Shown: positions 33,110-43,534, counted from the first letter of the stretch. The stretch: 64,000 nucleotides of DNA from Pseudonocardia hydrocarbonoxydans (GCF_006539565.1 NZ_BJNG01000003.1:124001-188000); one strand, 5' to 3'. Numbers and translations are program-made. Notes: generated from the letters alone by a model not told the origin.

Positions 33110-33969
33110 GGGTGTTCGACGAGCCCACCTGGCGCGCGCTGGCGGCGGCCCACCGCGCGCGGGTGTCGGCCTGGACCGGCCCGCACCGGGAGCGGCGCCG
33201 CCGCGGCGAGGCGCACCCCGTCATGGACTTCCTGTTCACCTACTACTCGCTGCGCCCCGCGCGGCTCGAGCAGTGGGACCCGGGGTTCGGCGTGGCCCTG
33301 CGCGGCGGCGAGGAGCGCCCCGGCTACGTCCGCGACGCCGACGCCGTGCGACTGGACCCCGCCGCCCTGCCCGCACGGCTGACCGGGACCGCGGAGTTCG
33401 TCCGCGCACTGCTCGAGGCCACCGCCTCCCGCGCCCCGCGGCTGGGCTGCTTCGGGCTGCACGAGTGGGCGATGGTCTACCGCACCGACGCCCCCCGCCA
33501 CGGTGCGGTGCCGCTGCGGCTGGGCGCCGCGGGCACCGACGCCGTCGTCGAGTCGCTGCCGGTGCACTGCACCCACCACGACGCCTACCGGTTCTTCACC
33601 GCCGCGGCCGCACCCCGCAACGCGGTGACCCCGACCCGCGACGCCCAGGTGGCGCACGAGCAGCCCGGCTGCCTGCACGCCACCATGGACCTCTACAAGT
33701 GGGCCTACAAGCTCTCCCCCGCCACCCCGTCGGACCTGCTGGCCGACTGCTTCGCCCTCGCGGTCGACGTCCGTGGGCTCGACATGCGCGCGAGCCCCTA
33801 CGACCTGGCCGACCTCGGCTACCCGCCCGTCCGCATCGAGACCGCGGCCGGCCGCGCCGAGTACGCCCGCGCGCAGGCGGCGTTCGCCGAACGCGCCGCT
33901 CCCCTGCGCCGCCGCCTGGTCGAGGTGTGCGACCAGCTCATCCCCGCGCCCACACCTCACCGGTCCTGA
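33106..33969 (+). CDS. Putative 3-methyladenine DNA glycosylase-annotated protein
   Basis: A 287-residue soluble protein of an actinobacterial family that I recall being annotated as 3-methyladenine DNA glycosylase. Recognisable blocks are HPVMDFLFTYYSLRPARLEQ, LGCFGLHEWAMVYR, THHDAYRFFTAAAAPRN, and QPGCLHATMDLYKWAYKLSP. I see neither the AlkA helix-hairpin-helix with Gly/Pro-Asp nor Tag zinc ligands, so the glycosylase assignment rests on annotation memory rather than motifs. It overlaps the CNNM2 stop by 4 nt and is the third gene of that operon. Its last 32 nt overlap the convergent unknown gene. Confidence 0.5.
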   Translation: MRVFDEPTWRALAAAHRARVSAWTGPHRERRRRGEAHPVMDFLFTYYSLRPARLEQWDPGFGVALRGGEERPGYVRDADAVRLDPAALPARLTGTAEFVRALLEATASRAPRLGCFGLHEWAMVYRTDAPRHGAVPLRLGAAGTDAVVESLPVHCTHHDAYRFFTAAAAPRNAVTPTRDAQVAHEQPGCLHATMDLYKWAYKLSPATPSDLLADCFALAVDVRGLDMRASPYDLADLGYPPVRIETAAGRAEYARAQAAFAERAAPLRRRLVEVCDQLIPAPTPHRS

Positions 33970-34912
33970 CCCACCGCTGCGGCTCCCCCGCCGCCCGCAG
34001 CCGGCCCGTGAGCCACCACGTGCGGTCCGGGTCCCAGCCCGCGAGGACGGTGTGCGTCCCGTCGCCCACCGGGAGCGCGACGCCCGCGGCCTGCAGGTAG
34101 CCCCGCACCGTCAGGTGCACCGCGTCGTGGTCGCGCGCGACGGCCGCCCAGTCCGGGATCGACCACCGCCCGTCGACGCCGGTGGCCCGCCACCAGTCGT
34201 GGCGCCGGGACCGGGTGACCTCCAGCGGGTGGGCCCGTACCAGGTCCACCCAGTCGGCGGCCCCGGTGATCTCCAGGACGCGCCCCTGCGCCGAGACCGG
34301 TCGGCAGGTCTCCGTCGACCGGCCGGGCGAGTCCTCGACCAGGCTCAGCCCGGCGGGGTCCGCGCGGATCGTGGACGGCAACGTCGACGGGGCCGGGGTC
34401 GACCACCAGTGGCCGCTGAAGGGCGCGCGGACGTCGGACGGGCGCGTGGCCGCTCGCTCCTCGTCGTCGAGCGTGTCCCGGCGCCACCGGTCGAGCTCCC
34501 CGGCCGCCGCCTCGGGTGCGACGTCCCCGTCCCCGTCGACGAGCCACTGGCCGGCCGGCTCGCACGGCTCCGACCACCACCGCGGTGGAGACACGGCCAC
34601 CCGGGCGGCGAGCGGGGCCATGACGCGGCGGACCGCGGGTCGGGTCAGCAGGTGGTCGATCTCGTCCGGTTCCTGCCAGTACCGGGCGAGGTCGACGGCG
34701 TGGGCCAGTGCGGCCGGCAGCACCCGACCGTCGAGCGGCGCCCGCAGCACCGCGTCGACGGCGGTACCGAGCTCGTCGAGCAGGGCCTGCTCCCCCACCG
34801 GCCTGCCGGTCCGGACGGCCCAGCACGCCGGGCCGGTCCGCTCCTCGACCAGCCCCCACAGCATCCGTCGGGTCCGCGGCCCGTCCTCCACGCCGTCCGT
34901 CACCGGCGTCAC
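33938..34912 (-). CDS. Hypothetical protein
   Basis: I do not recognise this 324-residue protein. It is soluble, without signal peptide or membrane segment, and unusually rich in Trp (for example WWSEPCEPAGQWLVDGDGD, GHWWSTPAPSTLPST, HDWWRATGVDGRW and TWWLTGRLRA). The N-terminal half looks helical, the C-terminal half beta-rich. Its stop lies within the last codons of the convergent glycosylase-like gene (32-nt overlap). Upstream there are three copies of GTCAATG arranged as an inverted pair and a direct half-site, probably its regulatory region. Confidence 0.7.
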   Translation of the reverse strand: MTPVTDGVEDGPRTRRMLWGLVEERTGPACWAVRTGRPVGEQALLDELGTAVDAVLRAPLDGRVLPAALAHAVDLARYWQEPDEIDHLLTRPAVRRVMAPLAARVAVSPPRWWSEPCEPAGQWLVDGDGDVAPEAAAGELDRWRRDTLDDEERAATRPSDVRAPFSGHWWSTPAPSTLPSTIRADPAGLSLVEDSPGRSTETCRPVSAQGRVLEITGAADWVDLVRAHPLEVTRSRRHDWWRATGVDGRWSIPDWAAVARDHDAVHLTVRGYLQAAGVALPVGDGTHTVLAGWDPDRTWWLTGRLRAAGEPQRWVRTGEVWARG

Positions 34913-34948
34913 GGTAGGCGCCGCGGGCCGTTCGGGCTGGGTCGTTCC

Positions 34949-34992
34949 GTCAATGACAGATCGACGATCCGTTGCGTCAATGTTTCATTGAC
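34949..34992. promoter_or_regulatory. GTCAATG triple half-site (candidate operator)
   Basis: GTCAATGTTTCATTGAC (34976-34992) is a perfect inverted repeat with 7-bp arms and a 3-bp centre. A further direct copy, GTCAATGACA, begins at 34949, 27 bp upstream. The group lies 37-80 nt before the start of the unknown gene on the minus strand. The 169-nt gap to gcvP contains no gene that I can support. Confidence 0.5.
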
Positions 34993-35040
34993 ACATGAGG
35001 GAGACGTATCAGTCGCCGTGGCGACCGCTCCCCTCCAGGG

Positions 35041-35077
35041 TGGGCGGGTGCGGTCCGGAGGGGGACGCACCCGCCCA
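35041..35077. terminator. Strong hairpin terminator after gcvP
   Basis: TGGGCGGGTGCG (35041-35052) and CGCACCCGCCCA (35066-35077) form a perfect 12-bp stem with a 13-nt loop. It begins 4 nt after the gcvP stop on the minus strand. No T-run is present, as is usual in actinobacteria. Confidence 0.75.
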
Positions 35078-35081
35078 TGCC

Positions 35082-37931
<2,850 letters not shown>

Positions 37932-37974
37932 CGTGACCTCCGGGGTGACGCGGGCAGGACCGTGCTGCCCTCCC

Positions 37975-38172
37975 CCTCTGTCACCACCCGAAGGCACCTG
38001 AGAGATTCACCCGCACCCGCAGGCTTTCCCCGTCGGCGGACGCCGCCCCGTCGCCGGGCCCACGTCGCTTTCCAGAGGCGTCCGCCCGCGCGGTCCCTGA
38101 TGCCTGAGAGGTTCCGGGGAGGAGTTGCTCCTTCGGCGCCCGGCCTGACCTCGGCCGGGTCTCTTCCGCGCG
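37975..38172 (-). ncRNA. Tandem glycine riboswitch (gcvT motif) upstream of gcvP
   Basis: On the minus strand, aptamer 1 reads GAAGAGACCCGGCC, then GCGCCGAAGGAGCAACUCC and AACCUCUCAGGCA. Aptamer 2 follows with UCUGGAAAGCGA, a long GC-rich stem, GGGGAAAGCCUGCGGGU and AAUCUCUCAGGUGCC. The two aptamers are joined by a short linker, and about 40-50 nt separate aptamer 2 from the TTG of gcvP. Glycine riboswitches of this form turn on gcv genes when glycine is high. Actinobacterial gcvP is a well-known target. Confidence 0.95.
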
Positions 38173-38190
38173 GCCGTCGACCGCGCCGTC

Positions 38191-38196
38191 ACCCTA
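38191..38196 (-). promoter_or_regulatory. -10 box of the gcvP riboswitch transcript
   Basis: Minus-strand TAGGGT lies about 20 nt before the first conserved riboswitch bases, which places the transcription start at the beginning of aptamer 1. Confidence 0.55.
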
Positions 38197-38282
38197 CCCC
38201 GGGCAGGCCCGTCCCGGTTCGTGACCGCGGGCCGGTAGAGCTACGGACGCGACGGAGGTCACCCCGCGGCCACACTTCCGCC

Positions 38283-38573
38283 ATGACCTCGACGCCCACG
38301 CCCGTCCCGCCCACCACCGCCGCGTTCCACGTCCAGGCGGTCCTGTCGTTCGCGATCTCGCTCGCCGCGGTCGGCCTCGCCGTGATCTACCTGCCCGCCG
38401 ACGGCTGGGTGCGCGCCTTCCTCGGGCTCGGCATCCTCTACGTGACGACCTCGGCGTTCACCCTGGCCAAGACGGTCCGCGACCGCCAGGAGGTGAGCAC
38501 CGTCGTCACCCGCGTCGACCAGGCCCGGATGGACAAGCTGCTCGCCGAGCACGACCCGTACGCCGTGCGCTGA
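38283..38573 (+). CDS. YiaA/YiaB two-helix membrane protein
   Basis: A 96-residue inner-membrane protein. Two hydrophobic helices (about 16-38, FHVQAVLSFAISLAAVGLAV; and 45-64, VRAFLGLGILYVTTSAFTLA) are followed by the cytoplasmic tail KTVRDRQEV. This is the YiaAB two-helix domain. The function is unknown. It lies between the riboswitch region and the McdR-like gene, and a CACACT element 6 nt before the ATG suggests a leaderless mRNA. The same neighbourhood in mycobacteria has other small genes between the MerR gene and gcvB. Confidence 0.88.
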   Translation: MTSTPTPVPPTTAAFHVQAVLSFAISLAAVGLAVIYLPADGWVRAFLGLGILYVTTSAFTLAKTVRDRQEVSTVVTRVDQARMDKLLAEHDPYAVR

Positions 38574-38597
38574 GCGCTGTGGGTCAGGAGCGGTGGG

Positions 38598-39179
38598 TCA
38601 GGAGATCGCGCGGCGGGCGCGGCGGCGGGACAGCTCGTCCTCGGGCGTCTCGTCGACGCTGCCGCCGTCGGCCCGCTCGACCGGGAAGTCCTTGATCGAG
38701 CCGCTGATCTCGCGCATCGCGCCGGAGACGGCGATGCCGAAGACGCCCTGCCCGCCCTGCAACAGGTCGACGACCTCCTCGGGGGAGCTGCACTCGTAGA
38801 CGGTGGTGCCGTCGGAGAACAGCGTGATGCCGGCCAGGTCGCGGATGCCGCGACGGCGCAGGTGCTCCACGGCCACGCGGATGTTCTGCAACGACACCCC
38901 GGCGTCGAGCAGCCGCTTGACGACCTTGAGGACCAGCACGTCCTTGAACGAGTACAGCCGCTGCGAGCCGGACCCGGCGGCGCCCCGGATCGACGGCATG
39001 ACCAGGCCGGTGCGGGCCCAGTAGTCGAGCTGGCGGTAGGTGATGCCGACGACCTGGCACGCGGTGGGACCGCGGAAGCCGACGAGCTGGTCGGGCATCC
39101 CGTCGAGCCCGGCGCCCAGGAGCGGATCGGGGAACAGCTCACCCTGCTCGGGCGCACCCGACTGCGGGTTGTCGTCCAC
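38598..39179 (-). CDS. MerR family regulator (Rv1830/McdR-like)
   Basis: A 193-residue regulator. The MerR helix-turn-helix is in GFRGPTACQVVGITYRQLDYWARTGLV (about 35-61; written in two overlapping pieces in the family, GPTACQVVGITYRQLDYWAR), followed by LYSFKDVLVLKVVKRLLDAGVSLQN and a C-terminal block ITLFSDGTTVYECSSPEEVV. This is the pattern of mycobacterial Rv1830. Rv1830 homologues influence cell division and replication genes (from memory). The GTG at 39179 is chosen for its GAGGGAG Shine-Dalgarno. The DUF151 gene lies upstream on the same strand, as Rv1829 does. Confidence 0.88.
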   Translation of the reverse strand: MDDNPQSGAPEQGELFPDPLLGAGLDGMPDQLVGFRGPTACQVVGITYRQLDYWARTGLVMPSIRGAAGSGSQRLYSFKDVLVLKVVKRLLDAGVSLQNIRVAVEHLRRRGIRDLAGITLFSDGTTVYECSSPEEVVDLLQGGQGVFGIAVSGAMREISGSIKDFPVERADGGSVDETPEDELSRRRARRAIS

Positions 39180-39305
39180 CGAACTCCCTCCCGCAGAGGC
39201 CCCGGGACCGGGGCCGATGTCGGAGCTGACGGTAAGCGCGTCGACGCTCCTGGTCAACGCGGCGCGCCGGGTGCCGTCACCCGATGCCGGGCGCGTCGCG
39301 ACCGC

Positions 39306-39779
39306 TCACGGCTGGGCGCCGCGGAAGTCCTCCGGGGAGATGGAGTCGAGGAACTCGCGGAACTTCTCGACCTCGTCCTCCTGCTCGTCGGGGATGATGA
39401 GGCCCGCCTCGGCGAGCACGCTCTCCTCGGCGTGGATCGGGACGCCGATCCGCAGGGCCAGCGCCACCGAGTCGCTCGGCCGGGCGGACACCGTGACGCC
39501 GCCGTCGAAGATCAGCTCGGCGTAGAAGGTGCCCTCCTGCAGGTCGGTGATCCGGACCTGCTCCAGGCGCCTGCCGAGGGAGGAGATCACGTCCTTGAGG
39601 AGGTCGTGGGTCAACGGCCGGGCCGGTTTGACGCCCTGCTGCTCCAACGCGATCGCGGTGGCCTCCACCGAGCCGATCCAGATCGGCAGGTAGCGGTCAC
39701 CGCTGGTCTCCCGCAACAGGAGGATGGGCTGGTTCGCGGGGAGTTCGACTCGGACTCCCACGACGCGCATCTCGCTCAT
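39306..39779 (-). CDS. Bifunctional nuclease family (DUF151) protein
   Basis: A 157-residue protein beginning MSEMRVVGVRVELPANQPILL, with LPIWIGSVEATAIALEQQG, LTHDLLKDVISSLGRRLEQV and RPSDSVALALRIGVPIHAEE, the complete DUF151/BFN pattern. Plant and bacterial members have been reported to have nuclease activity and links to stress; the role in actinobacteria is unclear. GGAGGAGGAG lies just before the ATG. It is the counterpart of Rv1829 in the garA neighbourhood. The 145-nt gap to garA is where the Rv1828/FtsR gene lies in mycobacteria, and no gene is seen in it here. Confidence 0.93.
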   Translation of the reverse strand: MSEMRVVGVRVELPANQPILLLRETSGDRYLPIWIGSVEATAIALEQQGVKPARPLTHDLLKDVISSLGRRLEQVRITDLQEGTFYAELIFDGGVTVSARPSDSVALALRIGVPIHAEESVLAEAGLIIPDEQEDEVEKFREFLDSISPEDFRGAQP

Positions 39780-39924
39780 GCGCTCTCCTCCTCCTGGGTC
39801 GTGCTCCGGTGCCGAGGCGGCGGGATCCCGGGATCGGGCCGCCTCGTGTCCGACGGTGTCGACGCTACACGGGCGGCCCCGCCCGCGCCCGACTCCGGAC
39901 GGGCGGCAGGTCGCGTCGCGCGCG

Positions 39925-40374
39925 TCACTCCCCGCCGGACTCGCGCGGTCCGGTGAGGAACACGAGCCGGAACTTCCCGATCTGCACCTCGTCACCGTTG
40001 GCCAGCACCGCGGTGTCGACCGGCTCGCGGTTGACGTAGGTGCCGTTGAGGCTGCCGACGTCGACCACGACGAACTCGCCCGCGTCGCGGCGGAACTCCG
40101 CGTGCCGGCGGGAGACCGTGACGTCGTCGAGGAAGATGTCGCTGTCGGGGTGCCGGCCCGCGCTCGTCGAGACGCGGTCGAGCAGGAACCGGGAGCCGGC
40201 GTTCGGGCCGCGCTTGACCACCAGCAGGGCGGCCCCGGCGGGCAGCGCGTCGACACCGGAGATCGGCTGGTCCTGGGCCGGGGGCTCGGCATCGGCGAGG
40301 AAGTCGGCCCGGAAGACCGACGTCATCTCGGGAGCGCGCTCCGGCGGTACGCCTGGCCCGTCGTTCGTGGTCAC
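39925..40374 (-). CDS. garA: FHA-domain regulator GarA/OdhI
   Basis: A 149-residue FHA protein. The C-terminal FHA domain (about 50-140) has ITSAGR-like VSTSAGRHPDSDIFLDDVTV, SRRHAEF and SLNGTYVN with the phosphothreonine-binding Arg, Ser and Asn. The N-terminal phospho-motif reads EMTSVFRADFL. In GarA and OdhI the motif is ETTSVFRAD; the first Thr, the PknG site, is Met here while the second, the PknB site, remains. GarA controls 2-oxoglutarate dehydrogenase and glutamate metabolism. GGAGGAG precedes the GTG start. gcvH lies upstream on the same strand. Confidence 0.95.
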   Translation of the reverse strand: MTTNDGPGVPPERAPEMTSVFRADFLADAEPPAQDQPISGVDALPAGAALLVVKRGPNAGSRFLLDRVSTSAGRHPDSDIFLDDVTVSRRHAEFRRDAGEFVVVDVGSLNGTYVNREPVDTAVLANGDEVQIGKFRLVFLTGPRESGGE

Positions 40375-40452
40375 CTCGGGGTCTCCTCCTGCGGTGGTGG
40401 GGCGGTGCGATGGTGAGAAGGAACCTACCGTGCCGCGCGGGGGCGGCCGGGG

Positions 40453-40830
40453 TCAGGCGCCCGTCAGCTCGGCGTAGGCGCCGGGGTCGAGCAGCGCGCC
40501 CGGATCCCCGTCGGTGACCCGCAGCTCGATCATCCAGCCGGCCTCGTACGGCCCGGAGTTGACCAGCTCGGGGCTCTCGGCGAGCGACTCGTTGACGGCG
40601 GTGACCTCGCCGGTGAGCGGCGAGTAGATGTCGGACACCGACTTGGTCGACTCGACCTCGCCGATGGACGCGCCGGCCGTCACCGCGGCGCCGACGTCGG
40701 GCAGCTGGACGAAGACGACGTCGCCGAGCTGGTTCTGGGCGTGGTCGGTGATACCGATGCGGACGACGCCGTCGCCCAGGTCCCGCACCCACTCGTGCGC
40801 CTCGGTGTACCGGAGATCGTCGGGAATCAC
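40453..40830 (-). CDS. gcvH: Glycine cleavage system H protein
   Basis: A 125-residue lipoyl carrier. The lipoyl Lys lies in EVESTKSVSDIYSP near residue 64, and the opening IPDDLRYTEAHEWVR is typical. It shuttles the aminomethyl group between GcvP (35082-37931), GcvT and the L-protein. The GTG start overlaps the pgsA stop by 4 nt, so it is coupled to pgsA. The order pgsA-gcvH-garA is reduced from the mycobacterial order, in which DUF881 genes lie between pgsA2 and gcvH. Confidence 0.97.
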   Translation of the reverse strand: MIPDDLRYTEAHEWVRDLGDGVVRIGITDHAQNQLGDVVFVQLPDVGAAVTAGASIGEVESTKSVSDIYSPLTGEVTAVNESLAESPELVNSGPYEAGWMIELRVTDGDPGALLDPGAYAELTGA

Positions 40831-41429
40831 GCGGGGAGCCTAGTGGTACGCAGCGCGAGCACGAACTGGGCCAGGTACAGCGCGCCCGACCACAGGTACA
40901 GCGCGGTGCCCCAGGCGGCGAACGCGAGCCCGAGCGGCAGGGCCACCGCGGCGGTGACGCCGTCGGCCTGCCCGAGCAGCAGCAGCGGGAAGGCGTAGAG
41001 CAGCAGGAACGTGGCCGCCTTGCCGAGGTAGGTGACGACGAACGGCCCGTAGCCGTACCGGCGCAGCACCAGCACGCAGCAGGCGAGCACCAGGTCGCGG
41101 CCCACCAGCAGCGCGACGAACCACCACGGCACGATCCCGCGGGCGCCCAGCGCCAGTAGGGCGGCGAGGATGTAGAGCCGGTCCACCGCCGGGTCGAGCA
41201 GCGCCCCGAGCCGCGAGTACTGGCCGAGCAGCCGGGCCAGCTTCCCGTCGAGCCAGTCGGTGAAGCCGCCGACGGCCAGCACCAGCACCGCCCAGCCGTC
41301 GCCCCAGCCGGGGGTGCCGTCCGCGCCCGGGGAGAGCAGCAGCCACACGAACAGCGGAACCCCGGCCAGGCGCAGCAGGCTGAGCAGGTTGGGGACGGTC
41401 AGGACGCGGTCCTGGGGCGGGGCGGCCAC
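40827..41429 (-). CDS. CDP-alcohol phosphatidyltransferase
   Basis: A 200-residue membrane enzyme with about five hydrophobic helices. The catalytic CDP-OH-P motif DG-x2-AR-x8-G-x3-D-x3-D is intact in WLDGKLARLLGQYSRLG and ALLDPAVDR (about residues 62-87). The opening RVLTVPNLLSLLRLAGVPLF resembles phosphatidylglycerophosphate synthase (PgsA) and the Rv1822 (PgsA2) group. It makes a phospholipid from CDP-diacylglycerol at the inner membrane; glycerol-phosphate or cardiolipin specificity cannot be told apart. The GTG at 41429 follows TACCCT by 6 nt. gcvH overlaps its end. Confidence 0.9.
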   Translation of the reverse strand: MAAPPQDRVLTVPNLLSLLRLAGVPLFVWLLLSPGADGTPGWGDGWAVLVLAVGGFTDWLDGKLARLLGQYSRLGALLDPAVDRLYILAALLALGARGIVPWWFVALLVGRDLVLACCVLVLRRYGYGPFVVTYLGKAATFLLLYAFPLLLLGQADGVTAAVALPLGLAFAAWGTALYLWSGALYLAQFVLALRTTRLPA

Positions 41430-41435
41430 GCCCGC

Positions 41436-41441
41436 AGGGTA
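41436..41441 (-). promoter_or_regulatory. Leaderless -10 box of the pgsA-like gene
   Basis: Minus-strand TACCCT, 6 nt, then GTG at 41429; identical box and spacing to the MFS gene at 3687. Confidence 0.5.
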
Positions 41442-41486
41442 GGCCGGGGCGTGCGAGGTGGCGAACCGTTGTGCACGATGTGGCTC

Positions 41487-41993
41487 ATGGACACCGCCGC
41501 CCTGAAGGCCATGCAGGCACCGCTCAAGGCCCAGTACACCGAGGACCCCGGCACCGCGCTGGTCACATTGAAGGCCGAGGGCGAGCTCGACGGCTCCGGG
41601 ATCGCGTGCAAGGTGCGCACCGCGACCGCGCTGTCCGAGGCCGGCCTGCACCCCGCCACCGGGGGTGACGGCACGCAGCTCTGCTCGGGCGACATGCTGC
41701 TCGAGGCGCTCGTCGCGTGCGCCGGGGTCACGCTGCGCGCCGTCGCCACCGCGCTCGACCTGCAGGTGTCGGGCACCGTGCACGCCGAGGGCGACCTCGA
41801 CTTCCGCGGCACGCTCGGCGTCGCCAAGGACGCCCCGGTCGGCTTCCGCGACATCCGCCTGAGCTTCGCCCTCGACACCACCGCCGACGCCGACCAGATC
41901 GCCACCCTGATGAAGCTCACCGAGCGCTACTGCGTGGTGCTGCAGACCATCGTGTCGTCGCCGAACACGGACGTGACGGTCACGACCGCGTGA
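41487..41993 (+). CDS. OsmC family peroxiredoxin-like protein
   Basis: A 168-residue OsmC/Ohr-fold protein. The two conserved cysteines are visible as LLEALVACAGVTLRAVA (near residue 76) and LTERYCVVLQTI (near 151), the catalytic pair for reducing organic hydroperoxides, though in the broad OsmC family the substrate may differ. The start is either ATG 41487 or ATG 41478; no Shine-Dalgarno distinguishes them. The ThDP-enzyme gene starts in its stop codon (GTGA overlap). It is divergent from pgsA with a 57-nt gap. Confidence 0.88.
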   Translation: MDTAALKAMQAPLKAQYTEDPGTALVTLKAEGELDGSGIACKVRTATALSEAGLHPATGGDGTQLCSGDMLLEALVACAGVTLRAVATALDLQVSGTVHAEGDLDFRGTLGVAKDAPVGFRDIRLSFALDTTADADQIATLMKLTERYCVVLQTIVSSPNTDVTVTTA

Positions 41994-43534
41994 ACGGTGC
42001 CGGCTCGCTGCTGCGCACCCTCACCGGCGCCGGCGTCGACGTCTGCTTCGCCAACCCCGGCACCTCGGAGATGCACTTCGTGGCCGCGCTCGACGGCGTG
42101 CCGGGGATGCGGGCCGTGCTGGCCCTGTTCGAGGGCGGCGCCACCGGTGCCGCCGACGGCTACGCCCGCATGACCGGCCGCCCGGCCGCGGTGCTGCTGC
42201 ACCTGGGCCCGGGCCTGGGCAACGGGCTGGCCAACCTGCACAACGCCCGCCGGGCCGGCACCCCGGTGGTCGCGGTGGTGGGCGACCACGCCACCACCCA
42301 CGCCCCGCTCGACGCGCCCCTGCAGTCCGACATCGGCGCGATCGCGGGCGCCGTGTCGGGCTGGGTGCGGTACAGCGCCTCGGCCGCCGAGGTGGGTGCC
42401 GACGCCGCCGACGCGGTGGCGGCGGCCCACCGCGGGCAGGTCGCCACCCTCGTGCTGCCGGCCGACGTCAGCTGGGGCGACGGGGGGCGGGTCGCGCCGC
42501 CTGCCCCGGTCGCGCCCCGGCCCGTCGCCGACGCCGGGGCGCTGCGGGCCGCCGCCGACGCGCTGTCCTCGGGGGAGCCCGCGGTCCTGCTGATCGGCGG
42601 GGACGCGCTGCGCGCCGACGGGCTCGCCGCGGCCGACCGGGTCGCCGCGGCCACCGGCGCCCGGCTGCTCGCCGAGACCTTCCCGGCCCGGCTCGAGCGC
42701 GGCGCCGGCGTCGCCCCGGTCTCCCGGCTCGCCTACCTCGGCGACGCCGCGCGCCACCAGATCGGCGCGGCGCGGCACGTCGTGCTGGTCGGCACCCGCT
42801 CCCCCGTCACGTTCTTCGGCTACCCGGGCCGCGACGGCGACCTGGTGCCCGACGGCTGCACCGTGCACCCCGTCGTCGACGGGGCGGGCGCGGCGGCCGC
42901 CGCGCTGGAGGAGCTGGCCGACCTGCTCGCCCCCGGACGCGCGGCCCGGGTCGCGCCGGCCGCGCGCCCGGAACCGCCGACCGGCGCGTTGACGCCCGCC
43001 TCGGCCGCCGCCGTCGTCGGGGCGCTGCTGCCGGAGCACGCGATCGTCGTCGACGAGGCGATCACCTCGGGGGCGGGCCTGCCCGCCGCCACCGCGGGCG
43101 CCCCGCGCCACGACTGGCTCACCCTCACCGGCGGCGCGATCGGCTACGGGCTCCCCGCGGCGACCGGGGCGGCCGTGGCGTGCCCGGACCGCCCGGTGTG
43201 GTGCCTGCAGGCCGACGGCAGCGCGATGTACACGATCTCGGCGCTGTGGACGCACGCCCGCGAGGGCCTCGACGTCACCACCGTGATCTACCACAACCGC
43301 GCCTACGCGATCCTGCGCGCGGAGCTGGAACAGGTCGGTGCCGCGGGCGGGCCGGCCTCCGAGGCACTGTTCGGGCTGGACCGCCCGGAGCTCGACTTCA
43401 CCGCGCTGGCCCGCGGCATGGGGGTCCCGGCGGAGCGCGCCACCACGGCCGACGAGCTGGCCGGGGCGCTGCGCCGGGCGTCGGCCGAGCCGGGGCCGCA
43501 CCTGATCGAGGCCATGCTGCCCGCCCCCGGCTGA
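41990..43534 (+). CDS. ThDP-dependent acetolactate synthase-like enzyme
   Basis: A 514-residue thiamine-diphosphate enzyme. The catalytic Glu is in LALFEGGATGAADGYARMTG (near residue 47). The ThDP/Mg motif is QADGSAMYTISALWTHAR and, 25 residues on, VIYHNRAYAIL, a variant with ADG in place of GDG. It resembles stand-alone acetolactate synthase-like/benzoylformate decarboxylase proteins rather than IlvB, and no small subunit is adjacent; the substrate is unknown. It overlaps the OsmC gene by 4 nt, which suggests joint expression. A strong hairpin follows about 90 nt downstream. Confidence 0.85.
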   Translation: MNGAGSLLRTLTGAGVDVCFANPGTSEMHFVAALDGVPGMRAVLALFEGGATGAADGYARMTGRPAAVLLHLGPGLGNGLANLHNARRAGTPVVAVVGDHATTHAPLDAPLQSDIGAIAGAVSGWVRYSASAAEVGADAADAVAAAHRGQVATLVLPADVSWGDGGRVAPPAPVAPRPVADAGALRAAADALSSGEPAVLLIGGDALRADGLAAADRVAAATGARLLAETFPARLERGAGVAPVSRLAYLGDAARHQIGAARHVVLVGTRSPVTFFGYPGRDGDLVPDGCTVHPVVDGAGAAAAALEELADLLAPGRAARVAPAARPEPPTGALTPASAAAVVGALLPEHAIVVDEAITSGAGLPAATAGAPRHDWLTLTGGAIGYGLPAATGAAVACPDRPVWCLQADGSAMYTISALWTHAREGLDVTTVIYHNRAYAILRAELEQVGAAGGPASEALFGLDRPELDFTALARGMGVPAERATTADELAGALRRASAEPGPHLIEAMLPAPG

